From contig NZ_JACORU010000001.1 of the NCBI RefSeq assembly GCF_014297445.1, positions 992,001 to 1,056,000 of the forward strand: 64,000 nucleotides of DNA, in the 5' to 3' direction. The notes under the pieces were generated by a model. That model was not told the DNA's origin and searched no databases. It saw only the letters and a program-made list of their open reading frames with translations. Within the stretch, counting starts at the first letter, position 1; every line of letters starts with the position of its first letter. Source of the stretch: Ramlibacter albus (lineage in GTDB: Bacteria > Pseudomonadota > Gammaproteobacteria > Burkholderiales > Burkholderiaceae_C). The position numbers were made by a program, and so were the translations under genes. This document shows positions 37,195-46,025 of this stretch, one piece after another.

Positions 37195-37983
37195 CTAGCG
37201 CTTCATCCAGCGCAAGCCCTCGCTCGTGGCGCCCGCCGGGCGATATTCGCAGCCGACCCAGCCTTCCCAGCCACACTGCGCCGACACCTCGTCGATCACG
37301 TCGAACAGGTACGGGTAGTTCACCTCGCCCACATCCGGCTCGTGCCGCTGCGGCACACCCGCGATCTGGAAATGGCCGACGTGGCCGGTGGGCAGGTACT
37401 GGCGGATCTTCATCGCCACGTCGCCCTCGACGACCTGGCAGTGGTACAGGTCCATCTGCACCTGCGCATTGAGCGCCGCGATCTCGCCGAGCAGCTCGTG
37501 CGCGTGGTCCTGCCGGTTAAGGAAGAAGCGCGGGATGTCGCGCGTGTTGATCGGCTCGATGAGCACGTTCACGCCCAGCGACGCGGCAACCTTCGCTGCC
37601 CAGCGCAGGTTCGCGACGTAAGTGGGGCGCAGGTCCGCGCGGTCGCGGCCTTCGGGCACGAGGCCCGCCATCACGTGGATGCGCGGGCAGCGCAGTACGT
37701 CCGCGTAGCGCAGCGCCTGCTCGATGCCGGCGCGGAACTCGTCCTCGCGCCCGGGCAGGCACGCGATGCCGCGCTCGCCGCCGGCCCAGTCACCCGGCGG
37801 GCCGTTGAACAGCACCTGCTCCAGCCCGTTGTCGCGCAGGCGCGCGGCCAATTCCTTCGCGTCGTGTTCGTAAGGGAACAGGTACTCCACCGCCTTGAAG
37901 CCGTCTCGCGCGGCGGCGGCGAAGCGGTCGAGGAAGGCATGCTCCGGGTAAAGCATCGACAGGTTGGCGGCGAAACGCGGCAT
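37195..37983 (-). CDS. otnI: 2-oxo-tetronate isomerase / hydroxypyruvate isomerase family
   Basis: TIM-barrel isomerase of 262 residues. Motifs include [64 protein letters not shown] (Glu) and a C-terminal VGCEYRP (Glu). OtnI interconverts 2-oxo-tetronates in erythronate/threonate catabolism; Hyi acts on hydroxypyruvate. The coupled DenD-like dehydrogenase (TGATG overlap) favours the OtnI reading. Kinase and decarboxylase genes of that pathway are not in the neighbourhood. Confidence 0.85.
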   Translation of the reverse strand: MPRFAANLSMLYPEHAFLDRFAAAARDGFKAVEYLFPYEHDAKELAARLRDNGLEQVLFNGPPGDWAGGERGIACLPGREDEFRAGIEQALRYADVLRCPRIHVMAGLVPEGRDRADLRPTYVANLRWAAKVAASLGVNVLIEPINTRDIPRFFLNRQDHAHELLGEIAALNAQVQMDLYHCQVVEGDVAMKIRQYLPTGHVGHFQIAGVPQRHEPDVGEVNYPYLFDVIDEVSAQCGWEGWVGCEYRPAGATSEGLRWMKR

Positions 37984-38993
37984 CAGCGCACCTTCAGCTT
38001 CACGGCCTGCGGGTTCTCGCGGATGTATTCGCGGATCACTTCGTCGAAGTCGGCGTTCGCCGTGAGCCCCAGCGCGTTCGCGCGAGCGGACTTCACGTTG
38101 CCCGGCCACGTGTTCACGAGCTTGAGGATGTTGGGGTCCGGCACCCAGTCGAGCAGGGCTGTCGCCTCGGGGCCCGCGACGCGCTCCAGCGCCTTCGCCA
38201 TCTCGCCGACGCTGCAGCGCAGGGCCGGCAGGTTCAGGCCGGTGAGCGGCCCCCATTCGGCGTCGGTGGCTTCCGCGCAGCGGATGATCGCGGCGATGGT
38301 GCGCGACGGCGACAGGATCGGGTGGTCCACTTCGGGCCCCACGGGCACCTGCGCGCGCACGCCGGCGAGCGGCTCGCGGATCATGCCGGAGAAGAAGCTC
38401 GACGCCGCGCCGTTGGGGCGGCCGGGCCGCACGCTCACCGTCATCAGGCGCACGCTGCGCGCGCGGATGAAGCCCTTGCGGCCGTAGTCGGCCATCATCA
38501 GCTCGCCGATCGCCTTCTGCGTGCCGTAGCTGCTCTGCGGCGTGGGCAGCGTGTCGTCCTGGATCGGGTCCGGCATCTCGAATCCGGGTCGCTTGCCGAA
38601 CACGGCGACGGAGCTCGAGAACACCACGGTGGGTTTGTTGCCGAGCGCGCGGCAGGCTTCCAGCAGCGCATGCGTCGCCGCGAAATTGCTGCGCATGCCC
38701 AAGTCGAAGTCGGCTTCGCATTCGCCGCTCACCGCGGCTGCCAGGTGGAAAACGCAATCCGTTCCCGCGGCGGGCACCTGCTTGCTCGCGAGCACGTCGT
38801 TGAGGTCGCCGACGACGACGCGCACGCGCGGGTCGTTCTTCAGGTCGTCGGGCGGCGCGGCCCTGTCGGTGAGCGTGATCGTCTCGATGCGCTTGCGCGG
38901 CTGGCCCGCAAGCGAGAGTTCACCTTGGGCAAGCAGCGTGCGGGCGAGGCGGGCACCCAGGAAACCGCCGCCGCCGGTGATGAGGATTTGCAT
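37983..38993 (-). CDS. denD: D-erythronate dehydrogenase-like NAD-dependent epimerase/dehydratase
   Basis: Extended SDR of 336 residues with the nucleotide motif [34 protein letters not shown] and the active-site [11 protein letters not shown] (Tyr and Lys). It best matches DenD, which oxidises D-erythronate to 2-oxo-tetronate, the substrate of OtnI. One-base overlap with the isomerase start. Activity on erythronate is inferred from the pairing. Confidence 0.85.
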   Translation of the reverse strand: MQILITGGGGFLGARLARTLLAQGELSLAGQPRKRIETITLTDRAAPPDDLKNDPRVRVVVGDLNDVLASKQVPAAGTDCVFHLAAAVSGECEADFDLGMRSNFAATHALLEACRALGNKPTVVFSSSVAVFGKRPGFEMPDPIQDDTLPTPQSSYGTQKAIGELMMADYGRKGFIRARSVRLMTVSVRPGRPNGAASSFFSGMIREPLAGVRAQVPVGPEVDHPILSPSRTIAAIIRCAEATDAEWGPLTGLNLPALRCSVGEMAKALERVAGPEATALLDWVPDPNILKLVNTWPGNVKSARANALGLTANADFDEVIREYIRENPQAVKLKVR

Positions 38994-39011
38994 GCCAACG
39001 AGGATACCGGT

Positions 39012-40337
39012 TCATGCGAGTCCTGCAATCCGCAGAACCATGCCTGCGACCGCGCATGTCGCGATGACGGGGATCACGCCCCACTTCAAACGAAAGAGTG
39101 CGATTGCCGCCGCGGCCGCGATGAGCAGCGCGACCGTATCGACGCCGCCGGACGGCGTGCGGCCGATGTGCCAGAGAAAGAACACAGCCAGGCTCGCGAT
39201 CACGCCGACCACCGCCGCCGTAATGGCGGTCAGCGGCGCTGTGAACTTCAGGTTGCCATGCGTGGATTCCACCAGCGGCCCGCCCGCGAGGATGAACAGG
39301 AACGACGGCAGGAAAGTGAACCAGGTGACGACCGTCGCGGCGAGCGCGGCACCGAGGAACAGCGCGTCGGGACCCAGGACCTGCTTCGTCCAGCCGCCGA
39401 CGAAGCCAACGAAGGCCACGACCATGATCAGCGGCCCCGGCGTCGTCTCGCCCAGCGCCAGGCCGTCGATCATCTGCGGCCCCGTGAGCCACTGGTAGTG
39501 CTCCACCGCGCCCTGGTACACGTACGGCAGCACCGCGTACGCACCGCCGAACGTGAGCAGCGCGGCCTTGGTGAAGAACCAGCCCATCTGGGCCAGCGTG
39601 GCGTTCCAGCCTTGCGTCGCGACGATCGCGCCCATGGGAAGCAGCCATAGAAGCGCGCCCGCGATCACCACCTTCGCGAGGCGCGACTTCGCGAAGGTCG
39701 CATGCGGCGGCGTCGGTGTGTGGTCGTCGATCAACGCAGGCCCGTAGTCCTTGTCCGCGGCGGCGTGGCCGCTGCCGGTGCTGAACTGCGCGGGCGACAC
39801 GCGGCCGCCGATCGCACCTGCGATCCCTGCCGTGAGCACCACCAACGGGAACGGCACATCCAGGACCGCCAGCGCCACGAAACTGAGCAACGCGATCACC
39901 CACAAGGCCGGTGTCCGGCGCGGGTTCTTCAGCGTACGGCTGCCGATGCGCCACACCGCATGGATGACGATCGCCGCCACCGCGGGCTTGATGCCGTAGA
40001 ACAAACCCGCCACCCACTCGACGTGCCCGAACGCCACGTACACCCACGACAGCGCGATGAGGATGAAGAGCGACGGCAGCACGAACAGCCCGCCCGCGAC
40101 GATGCCGCCCCAGGTGCGGTGCATCAGCCAGCCGATGTAGGTGGCCAGCTGCTGCGCCTCGGGCCCGGGCAGCACCATGCAGTAGTTCAGCGCATGCAGG
40201 AAGCGCCGCTCGGAGATCCAGCGCTTCTGCTCCACCAGCTCGCGGTGCATGATCGCGATCTGCCCGGCCGGCCCGCCGAAGCTGATGAAGCCGAGCTTCA
40301 GCCAGAACTTGAACGCCTCGCCGAAACTCACCGTCAT
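39012..40337 (-). CDS. chrA: Chromate efflux transporter ChrA
   Basis: Long-type ChrA of 441 residues with two CHR domains. The first holds FGEAFKFWLKLGFISFGGPAGQIAIMH and LPGPEAQQLATYIGW; the second repeats the pattern as FFTKAALLTFGGAYAVLPYV and LGETTPGPLIMVV. Exports chromate across the inner membrane. ATG 40337 has GAAGGAGAC upstream and overlaps the rhodanese stop as ATGA. No ChrB regulator is adjacent. Confidence 0.93.
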   Translation of the reverse strand: MTVSFGEAFKFWLKLGFISFGGPAGQIAIMHRELVEQKRWISERRFLHALNYCMVLPGPEAQQLATYIGWLMHRTWGGIVAGGLFVLPSLFILIALSWVYVAFGHVEWVAGLFYGIKPAVAAIVIHAVWRIGSRTLKNPRRTPALWVIALLSFVALAVLDVPFPLVVLTAGIAGAIGGRVSPAQFSTGSGHAAADKDYGPALIDDHTPTPPHATFAKSRLAKVVIAGALLWLLPMGAIVATQGWNATLAQMGWFFTKAALLTFGGAYAVLPYVYQGAVEHYQWLTGPQMIDGLALGETTPGPLIMVVAFVGFVGGWTKQVLGPDALFLGAALAATVVTWFTFLPSFLFILAGGPLVESTHGNLKFTAPLTAITAAVVGVIASLAVFFLWHIGRTPSGGVDTVALLIAAAAAIALFRLKWGVIPVIATCAVAGMVLRIAGLA

Positions 40338-40714
40338 GCCGTCTCCTTCGGCACGGTCGGCAACGGTTGCGAACGCCATGCGGCGATGTCCTGCGGCGAG
40401 TCGACGCCCGGTTCACCGCCTTCGATGCCACCGGCGAGGAAGCGCGCGTTCCAGCCCGCCTCGCGCAGCGTGCGTGCGGCGTCGCAGCCGACTTCGTGCC
40501 CGTAGACGCAGTAGACGATGACGTCTCGCTTCTCGTTCGAGAGCGCGAACGCCGCGACGTCCTCGGGCGCACAGTAGTGCGCGCCGGCCAGCATCGTGGG
40601 GCTTGCGTCGAAGCGCGCACGCCTGCGCACATCGAGCAGCAACGGCGCGTCGGCACGCGCCATGAGCGCGTTCAATTCGGCAGGGGAAATGGATTCGGGT
40701 TGTACGGTGTCCAT
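40334..40714 (-). CDS. Rhodanese-domain sulfurtransferase
   Basis: Single rhodanese domain of 126 residues. The active-site loop VYCVYGHEVGCDA carries Cys69. ATG 40714 is preferred because GGAG lies six bases before it; ATG 40726 would add four residues. It is coupled to chrA by ATGA, so a role in chromate/sulfur-oxyanion stress is likely though not shown. There are 94 nt to metW downstream of nothing else. Confidence 0.85.
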   Translation of the reverse strand: MDTVQPESISPAELNALMARADAPLLLDVRRRARFDASPTMLAGAHYCAPEDVAAFALSNEKRDVIVYCVYGHEVGCDAARTLREAGWNARFLAGGIEGGEPGVDSPQDIAAWRSQPLPTVPKETA

Positions 40715-40808
40715 GGGGAACTCCATTGCGAAGTTACCAGCACTTGGACGGGACACCGTCTTGCCTTGCGGCCCGGGAGGCTGCTTTCCCGGCAGCCGCG
40801 ATGTTATC

Positions 40809-41393
40809 TCACCCGCGCTCGAACTTGAAAACCGCGGTGCTTGCGAGGAGATTCGGCAACATGCGCCGCACCTGCCCGTCCTGCAACCCGAAGGCGTCGA
40901 GGATGGTCAGGCGGTTCTTGGTGGCGAGCACCTCGAAGTCCTTGAACGTGCCCACGCGGATGTTGGGCGTGTCGTACCACTGGTACGGCAGGCGCTTGGT
41001 CACCGGCATGCGGCCGCGCAGGATCGAGAGCCGGTTGGGGAAATGCGCGAAGTTGGGGAAGGCCACGACGCCGCACTTGCCCACGCGCGCCGTCTCGCGC
41101 AGCATCACTTCGGCATTGCGCAGGTGCTGCAGCGTGTCCACCTGCAGCACGACGTCGAACGTGGCGTCTCCGAACATCGACAGGCCTTCTTCCAGGTTCA
41201 ACTGGATCACGTTCACGCCGCGCTTCGTGCAGGCGAGCACGTTGGCGTCGTCGATCTCGATGCCGTAGCCCGAGCAGCCACGTTCCTGCTGGAGGAAGTC
41301 GAGCATCGCGCCGTCGCCGCAGCCGAGGTCGAGCACGCGCGAGCCCTGCGGCACGAGCGATGCAATGATCTCCATCGTCTTGCGATCGCTCAT
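40809..41393 (-). CDS. metW: Methionine biosynthesis protein MetW
   Basis: Methyltransferase-fold protein of 194 residues. The AdoMet site [15 protein letters not shown] and the family stretch [19 protein letters not shown] are diagnostic of MetW. It works with MetX; in several proteobacteria MetX needs MetW for full activity. The start overlaps the metX stop as ATGA, so both are controlled by the upstream riboswitch. Confidence 0.95.
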   Translation of the reverse strand: MSDRKTMEIIASLVPQGSRVLDLGCGDGAMLDFLQQERGCSGYGIEIDDANVLACTKRGVNVIQLNLEEGLSMFGDATFDVVLQVDTLQHLRNAEVMLRETARVGKCGVVAFPNFAHFPNRLSILRGRMPVTKRLPYQWYDTPNIRVGTFKDFEVLATKNRLTILDAFGLQDGQVRRMLPNLLASTAVFKFERG

Positions 41394-42520
41394 GCCGGGA
41401 ACTCCTTCGCGATGCGCTCGAAGTAGGCCCGTACGACGCCGAGGTACTGCGGGTCCTCCAGCAGGAACGCATCGTGACCATGCGGCGCATCGACTTCGGC
41501 GTAGCTCACGTCTCGGTTGTTCTCCAGCAGCGCCTTCACCATCTCGCGGCTGCGCGCCGGCGAGAAGCGCCAGTCGGTGGTGAAGCTCACGAGCAGGAAT
41601 TTCGCGGTCGCGGCGGCGAGCGCCTTCGACAGGTTGCCGTCGAACTTCTTGGCGGGGTCGAAGTAGTCGAGCGCGCGCGTGATCAGCAGGTAGGTGTTGG
41701 CGTCGAAGTACTCGCTGAACTTGTCGCCCTGGTAGCGCAGGTAGCTCTCGATCTGGAACTCGATGTCCTGCGTGGTGTACTGCAGGTCCAGGCCGTTGCG
41801 CAGCTGCCGGCCGAACTTCTCGTTCATCACGTCGTCGCTCAGATACGTGATGTGGCCGATCATCCGCGCGATGCGCAGGCCGCGTTGCGGAACGACGCCG
41901 TGCTCGTAGAAGTGGCCGCCGTGGAAGTCGGGGTCGGTGACGATCGCGCGGCGCGCGACCTCGTTGAACGCGATGTTCTCCGCCGTAAGGTTCGGCGCGC
42001 TCGCCACGACCACCGCATGGCGCACGCGCTCGGGATACTGCAGCGTCCACGACAGCGCCTGCATGCCGCCGAGGCTGCCGCCCATCACGGCCGCGAGCTG
42101 CCGGATGCCCAGGCCGTCGAGCAGGCGCGCCTGCGCGTTGACCCAGTCCTCTACGGTCACCACCGGGAAGTCCGCGCCGTAGACACGCCCCGTGTCCGGG
42201 TTCTTGTGCATCGGCCCGGTCGAGCCGAAGCAGGAGCCGAGGTTGTTGACGCCGATGACGAAGAAGCGGTCCGTGTCCACCGGCTTGCCCGGGCCGATCA
42301 TCGTGTCCCACCAGCCCTCGGACTTGGGCTGGCCTTCGTACACGCCCGCCACATGGTGCGACGCATTGAGGGCGTGGCAGATCAGCACCGCGTTGCTGCG
42401 GTCGGCATTGAGCGTGCCGTAGGTTTCGTAGGCGAGGGAGTAGTCGCGCACCGACGCGCCGCTGCTCAGCGCGAGCGGCGCGTCGAAATGCATGGACTGC
42501 GGTGTGGCGATGAAGCTCAT
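41390..42520 (-). CDS. metX: Homoserine O-acyltransferase MetX
   Basis: Alpha/beta-hydrolase-fold acyltransferase of 376 residues for the first committed step of methionine synthesis (acetyl or succinyl transfer to homoserine; the acyl donor cannot be decided by eye). Motifs: [14 protein letters not shown], nucleophile Ser149 in [12 protein letters not shown], and the Asp/His pair in the C-terminal part (HGHDAFL). ATG 42520 is chosen over TTG 42526. No Shine-Dalgarno is visible between the terminator T-run and the ATG. It is led by a SAM-II riboswitch and terminator. Confidence 0.95.
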   Translation of the reverse strand: MSFIATPQSMHFDAPLALSSGASVRDYSLAYETYGTLNADRSNAVLICHALNASHHVAGVYEGQPKSEGWWDTMIGPGKPVDTDRFFVIGVNNLGSCFGSTGPMHKNPDTGRVYGADFPVVTVEDWVNAQARLLDGLGIRQLAAVMGGSLGGMQALSWTLQYPERVRHAVVVASAPNLTAENIAFNEVARRAIVTDPDFHGGHFYEHGVVPQRGLRIARMIGHITYLSDDVMNEKFGRQLRNGLDLQYTTQDIEFQIESYLRYQGDKFSEYFDANTYLLITRALDYFDPAKKFDGNLSKALAAATAKFLLVSFTTDWRFSPARSREMVKALLENNRDVSYAEVDAPHGHDAFLLEDPQYLGVVRAYFERIAKEFPA

Positions 42521-42526
42521 GGACAA

Positions 42527-42558
42527 GAAAAAACCCGGCCGCTACACGAGGCCGGGTT
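42527..42558 (-). terminator. Regulatory terminator in the metX leader
   Basis: On the minus strand AACCCGGCC/GGCCGGGTT forms a perfect 9-bp stem (42550-42558 with 42532-42540) around a 9-base loop, followed by a T-run that ends only about seven bases before the metX ATG. Placed directly after the SAM-II aptamer, it is the likely expression platform; it may also mask the start region. Confidence 0.85.
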
Positions 42559-42564
42559 CGTCCA

Positions 42565-42616
42565 GCTTCTTTAGCGGCATTTGTTAAAGCGCCCGCAAGC
42601 GAGGCAAATCGGCGCT
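42565..42616 (-). promoter_or_regulatory. SAM-II riboswitch (SAM_alpha) upstream of metX
   Basis: Read on the minus strand: P1 arms AGCGCC (42616-42611) and GGCGCT (42593-42588) pair perfectly; the loop between starts GATTTG and ends CTTGCG; the 3' part reads TTAACAAATGCCGCTAAAGA. These match the SAM-II conserved elements (GAUUU, CUUGC, UUAA/ACAA, CGCUAAAGA) in spacing and order. It binds S-adenosylmethionine as an H-type pseudoknot and lowers metX-metW expression. A TATACT minus-10 at 42630-42625 would start transcription just before P1. Confidence 0.85.
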
Positions 42617-42631
42617 GTGGGCGAAGTATAC

Positions 42632-43192
42632 CTAGAGCAGCGCGTACACACCGAGCGCGAGGAAGATCACCGCGCTGGTCATGTGCACGGCCTTGATCGG
42701 CACGCGCCGCGTGAGCCGGTCGCCGAACCACACCACGGGCACGTTGGCCAGCATCATGCCGAACGTGGTGCCCAGCACGACCGGCAGCCACGCGTCGAAG
42801 CGCGCGGCAAGCATCACGGTGGCGACCTGCGTCTTGTCGCCCATCTCGGCCAGGAAGAAGGCCACGAGGGTCGCCAGGAACACGCCCGAGCGCGAGACGC
42901 CGGCGGACTTCGTGTCGTCTTCGTCCAGCTTGTCGGGGATGAGCATCCACACCGCCATCGCGATGAAGGAGCCGCCGAGGATCCAGCGCAGCACCTGCGG
43001 GCTCAGCGCCTGGGTGATCCACGCACCGAGCGCGCCGGCCAGGCCGTGGTTGACAAGCGTTGCCACGAGGATGCCCAGCGCGATCGGCCAGGGCTTGCGG
43101 AAGCGCGCGGCCAGCACCAAGGAAAGGAGCTGGGTCTTGTCGCCCATTTCGGCGAGGGCCACGAGGCCCGTGGAGATCAGGAAGGGTTGCAA
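42632..43192 (-). CDS. UPF0016/GDT1 (TMEM165) family metal transporter
   Basis: Membrane protein of 186 residues with two copies of the family signature EMGDKTQ (ALAEMGDKTQLLS near residue 14 and FLAEMGDKTQVAT near residue 108) and six predicted helices. Family members move Mn2+ or Ca2+. TTG 43192 is the probable start: it begins just before the first conserved helix as in relatives; longer frames lead into unrelated residues. No yybP-ykoY manganese riboswitch was recognised upstream. Confidence 0.87.
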   Translation of the reverse strand: MQPFLISTGLVALAEMGDKTQLLSLVLAARFRKPWPIALGILVATLVNHGLAGALGAWITQALSPQVLRWILGGSFIAMAVWMLIPDKLDEDDTKSAGVSRSGVFLATLVAFFLAEMGDKTQVATVMLAARFDAWLPVVLGTTFGMMLANVPVVWFGDRLTRRVPIKAVHMTSAVIFLALGVYALL

Positions 43193-43230
43193 GCCTGCGA
43201 TTTTATTGCACCGCCGCAACTGCACGCTTC

Positions 43231-43246
43231 TGGCGCGGTTTTTGCT
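43231..43246 (+). promoter_or_regulatory. Sigma-54 promoter of amtB
   Basis: TGGCGCG-GTTT-TTGCT matches the minus-24/minus-12 consensus TGGCACG-N4-TTGCW with one change. It is 73 nt upstream of the amtB start. Nitrogen-regulated ammonium transporters commonly use sigma-54 and NtrC. A GTTGGTGC/GCACCAAC inverted repeat (43251-43258, 43283-43290) lies in the leader; upstream GCACC half-sites near 43208-43225 are imperfect NtrC candidates. Confidence 0.75.
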
Positions 43247-43319
43247 TCGAGTTGGTGCACAAAGCGCGGAACGCACGGTTTCGCACCAACACAACGCAGT
43301 TCACATCCACGAGGGACTT

Positions 43320-44522
43320 ATGGACGCACACAAACAGGGCGCGGACGCCCTGTTCATCCTGCTCGGCGCAATCATGGTGCTGGCGATGCATTCCGGCTTT
43401 GCTTTCCTCGAGCTGGGCACCGTCCGCAAGAAGAACCAGGTCAACGCGCTCGTGAAGATCCTGGTCGATTTCTCCGTTTCCACCGTCGCCTACTTCGCCG
43501 TCGGATATGGCGTGGCCTATGGCGCCAGCTTCATGGTTGGCGCCGAACAACTGGCCGCGAAGAACGGCTACGAGCTGGTGAAGTTCTTCTTCCTGCTGAC
43601 CTTCGCCGCCGCCATCCCCGCGATCATTTCGGGCGGCATCGCGGAGCGCGCACGCTTCGGGCCGCAGCTGATTGCGACGGCGGTGATCGTCGGGCTGGTG
43701 TACCCGTTGTTCGAGGGCGTGGCGTGGAACCAGCGCTTCGGCATCCAGGGCTGGATCAAGGCGCTCACCGGCGAGGAGTTCCACGACTTCGCCGGCTCCA
43801 TCGTCGTGCACGCGGTCGGCGGCTGGCTGGCGCTGCCCGCGGTCATCCTGCTCGGCGCGCGCAGCAACCGCTACCGCAAGGACGGCGCGATCTCCGCGCA
43901 CCCACCCTCCAACATCCCTTTCCTCGCGCTGGGCGCGTGGATCCTCACCGTCGGCTGGTTCGGCTTCAACGTGATGAGCGCGCAGACGCTGGACAAGATC
44001 TCCGGCCTCGTCGCGGTGAACTCGCTGATGGCCATGGTGGGCGGCACGCTCGCGGCCGTCGTCCTGGGCCGCAACGACCCCGGCTTCGTGCACAACGGGC
44101 CGCTCGCGGGCCTCGTGGCCGTGTGCGCGGGTTCGGATTTGATGCATCCCGTGGGCGCCTTCGTCGTGGGCGGCGGCGCGGGCGCGATCTTCGTGTTCAT
44201 GTTCACGCTCACGCAGAACCGCTGGAAGATCGACGACGTGCTGGGCGTGTGGCCGCTGCACGGCCTGTGCGGCCTGTGGGGCGGGCTCGCGGCGGGCATC
44301 TTCGGCAGCAAGGCGCTGGGCGGGCTGGGCGGCGTGAGCTTCGGCGCGCAATTGGTCGGCAGCGCCATCGGGGTCGCGTGGGCCGTGGCGGCCGGGTTCG
44401 TCGTCTACGGCGTGCTCAAGACGGCGACGGGGCTGCGCCTGACGGCCGAAGAGGAACACGAAGGTGCCGACATCGCCATCCACCGGATCGGCTCCACGCC
44501 GGAGCGCGAAGTGAATTGGTAG
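43320..44522 (+). CDS. amtB: Ammonium transporter AmtB
   Basis: Amt channel of 400 residues with eleven predicted helices. The twin pore histidines lie in GSIVVHAVGG and GVWPLHGLCG; the periplasmic gate region is AFLELGTVRKKN. ATG 43320 has GAGGGA upstream. No signal sequence is apparent and no glnK lies beside it. It is preceded by a sigma-54 promoter, consistent with induction under nitrogen limitation. Confidence 0.94.
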   Translation: MDAHKQGADALFILLGAIMVLAMHSGFAFLELGTVRKKNQVNALVKILVDFSVSTVAYFAVGYGVAYGASFMVGAEQLAAKNGYELVKFFFLLTFAAAIPAIISGGIAERARFGPQLIATAVIVGLVYPLFEGVAWNQRFGIQGWIKALTGEEFHDFAGSIVVHAVGGWLALPAVILLGARSNRYRKDGAISAHPPSNIPFLALGAWILTVGWFGFNVMSAQTLDKISGLVAVNSLMAMVGGTLAAVVLGRNDPGFVHNGPLAGLVAVCAGSDLMHPVGAFVVGGGAGAIFVFMFTLTQNRWKIDDVLGVWPLHGLCGLWGGLAAGIFGSKALGGLGGVSFGAQLVGSAIGVAWAVAAGFVVYGVLKTATGLRLTAEEEHEGADIAIHRIGSTPEREVNW

Positions 44523-44761
44523 CACCCGTTGCGCGCAAGTCACACGAACGCTTTAAGCGCTCCCCCGAATGAGGGTTTTCTGGGGGAACATGTGCTTTAC
44601 ATTCGCCTGCGTATCTGCTTCATAATGACCGCGCGTGGTTCGAGCAGTTCTCCGCGCAGGTTGCGGTGTCAAGGTTCTTTTTCGCGTCGCTTTAATACGG
44701 GTTGAATGCGTTTTCGGGACTCCATCGCGCGGTTTTTGTGTTTTCTCAGGAGTCCCTGTCA
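44523..44761 (+). promoter_or_regulatory. Promoter and long leader of the RRM protein gene
   Basis: A TTTACA/CATAAT pair (44596-44601 and 44621-44626, spacer 19) forms a plausible sigma-70 promoter, leaving a leader of about 125 nt before ATG 44762. Long structured leaders are common for cold-inducible RNA-binding proteins. A TCCCCC/GGGGGA inverted repeat near 44560-44587 could end the amtB transcript. No further gene is supported. Confidence 0.45.
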
Positions 44762-45226
44762 ATGGGCAACAAACTTTACGTAGGCAACCTGCCTTACCAG
44801 ATGCGCGACAGTGACCTGGAGCAGGCGTTCAGCCAGTTCGGCCAGGTCACCTCTGCCAAGGTCATGATGGAGCGCGAGACCGGCCGCTCCAAGGGCTTTG
44901 GCTTCGTCGAGATGGGCAGCGATGCCGAAGCCCAGGCAGCCATCAACGGCATGAACGGCCAGCCGCTGGGTGGCCGCAGCGTCGTCGTTAACGAAGCGCG
45001 CCCGATGGAGCGCCGCCCCGGTGGCGGTGGCGGCGGCGGCTATGGTGGTGGCGGCGGCGGTGGCTACGGTGGTGGTGGCGGCGGCGGCGGTGGCCGCGGC
45101 GGCTACGGTGGTGGTGGCGGCGGCGGCGGTGGCCGCGGCGGCCAGGACGGCGGTTTCCGCAGCCCGTACGGCACCGGCCCGCGTGGCGGTGGCGGCGGCG
45201 GCGGTGGTGGCCGCGGCGGCTACTGA
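44762..45226 (+). CDS. RRM RNA-binding protein with glycine-rich tail
   Basis: Protein of 154 residues. The RNA recognition motif covers about residues 3-80 with RNP2 LYVGNLPY and RNP1 KGFGFVEM. Residues 86-154 are almost entirely Gly with scattered Tyr/Arg (GGRGGY, RGG-like), resembling cyanobacterial and betaproteobacterial cold-inducible Rbp proteins. It likely binds RNA as a chaperone. AGGAG precedes the start. The tandem GGC/GGT runs are prone to length variation. Confidence 0.92.
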   Translation: MGNKLYVGNLPYQMRDSDLEQAFSQFGQVTSAKVMMERETGRSKGFGFVEMGSDAEAQAAINGMNGQPLGGRSVVVNEARPMERRPGGGGGGGYGGGGGGGYGGGGGGGGGRGGYGGGGGGGGGRGGQDGGFRSPYGTGPRGGGGGGGGGRGGY

Positions 45227-45267
45227 ACCGGCGCGATGACGAGGCCCGTGGCCTCGTGCGTGCAATG

Positions 45268-45290
45268 AGGCTCCCGACGGGAGCCTTTTT
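45268..45290 (+). terminator. Intrinsic terminator after the RRM gene
   Basis: AGGCTCCC-GAC-GGGAGCCT forms an 8-bp stem followed by TTTTT. It lies 42 nt after the RRM stop and close to the 3' end of the convergent MBL gene. Confidence 0.85.
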
Positions 45291-45302
45291 CGTTGGTGGC
45301 GC

Positions 45303-46025
45303 TCAGGCGGCGAGGGCCGCGCCGAGCTGGCGCAACATGCCGGCGCCGTCGCCCTTCCACGCACTGCCGTGCATGCACGCGAGGACGCGCGGCTTCAGGC
45401 TGGCGAGCTTCTCCATCAGGGCACCGGCATCGCGCGAGTAGGAGAAGTAGTCCTCCTGCTTGCGGAAGGCTTCGCTCGGGCCGAGGATGTCGCCGTCGGT
45501 CAGCGGCACTTCGCCCGTGCCTGGCTGCGTGAAGAGGTCGCCGCAGAAGAGCGTCTGCGTGGTGCGGTCGAAGAAGTAGCCGCACTCCCAGCCGTGGGGC
45601 AGGTGGGGCGTGGCCTGCCACACGAGCTCGTGCTTGCCCAGGCTGAGCACCTGGCCGTCTTCCATCGCGATCGGCGGCACGTCGACATAGTCGCTGACGG
45701 AGACCATCGCGGCCACGCGCCCGCAGACGGGCTGCGCACCGGGCGCCGCGGCCAGGAACTCGGCAAGCGCGCCGCATTCGTCGGCCTCGAAGTGCGAGAA
45801 GGCGACGTAGCGCAGCTTCTCGAGCGGCATCACCTTGGCGATCTGCGCGCTCACCAGCGGGAACAGCTTCTTCGGCCCGGTGTGGAACAGCAGCGGCTTG
45901 TCGTCGACCACGAGGTACTGGTTGAACGAGAACCCGCCGGGGAATTCCTCGGGCGGCAGCGGGATGCTGATGCGGTAGGTGTCTTCGGCAACGGCGTGGA
46001 TGGAGGGCTGGACGGCAGTCATCAT
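45303..46025 (-). CDS. MBL-fold hydrolase, flavodiiron (ODP)-like
   Basis: Metallo-beta-lactamase-fold protein of 240 residues. The metal motif is SHFEADECGALAEF (H-x-E-x-D), with further ligands in TPHLPHGWECG, FCGDLFTQPG and CMHGSAW, as in the oxygen-binding diiron module of flavodiiron proteins; no flavodoxin domain follows. ATG 46025 overlaps the TetR stop (ATGA). Possibly a stress or O2/NO-responsive enzyme under the adjacent repressor; substrate unknown. Confidence 0.82.
   Translation of the reverse strand: MMTAVQPSIHAVAEDTYRISIPLPPEEFPGGFSFNQYLVVDDKPLLFHTGPKKLFPLVSAQIAKVMPLEKLRYVAFSHFEADECGALAEFLAAAPGAQPVCGRVAAMVSVSDYVDVPPIAMEDGQVLSLGKHELVWQATPHLPHGWECGYFFDRTTQTLFCGDLFTQPGTGEVPLTDGDILGPSEAFRKQEDYFSYSRDAGALMEKLASLKPRVLACMHGSAWKGDGAGMLRQLGAALAA

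Noticed and set aside
43193-43320. yybP-ykoY manganese riboswitch before the UPF0016 gene
   Set aside because: Such genes often have one, but the conserved loop sequences are absent here.
45020-45226. Regular GGC/GGT repeats as a possible CRISPR or minisatellite
   Set aside because: They are in frame and encode the Gly-rich tail of the RRM protein; there are no spacers.
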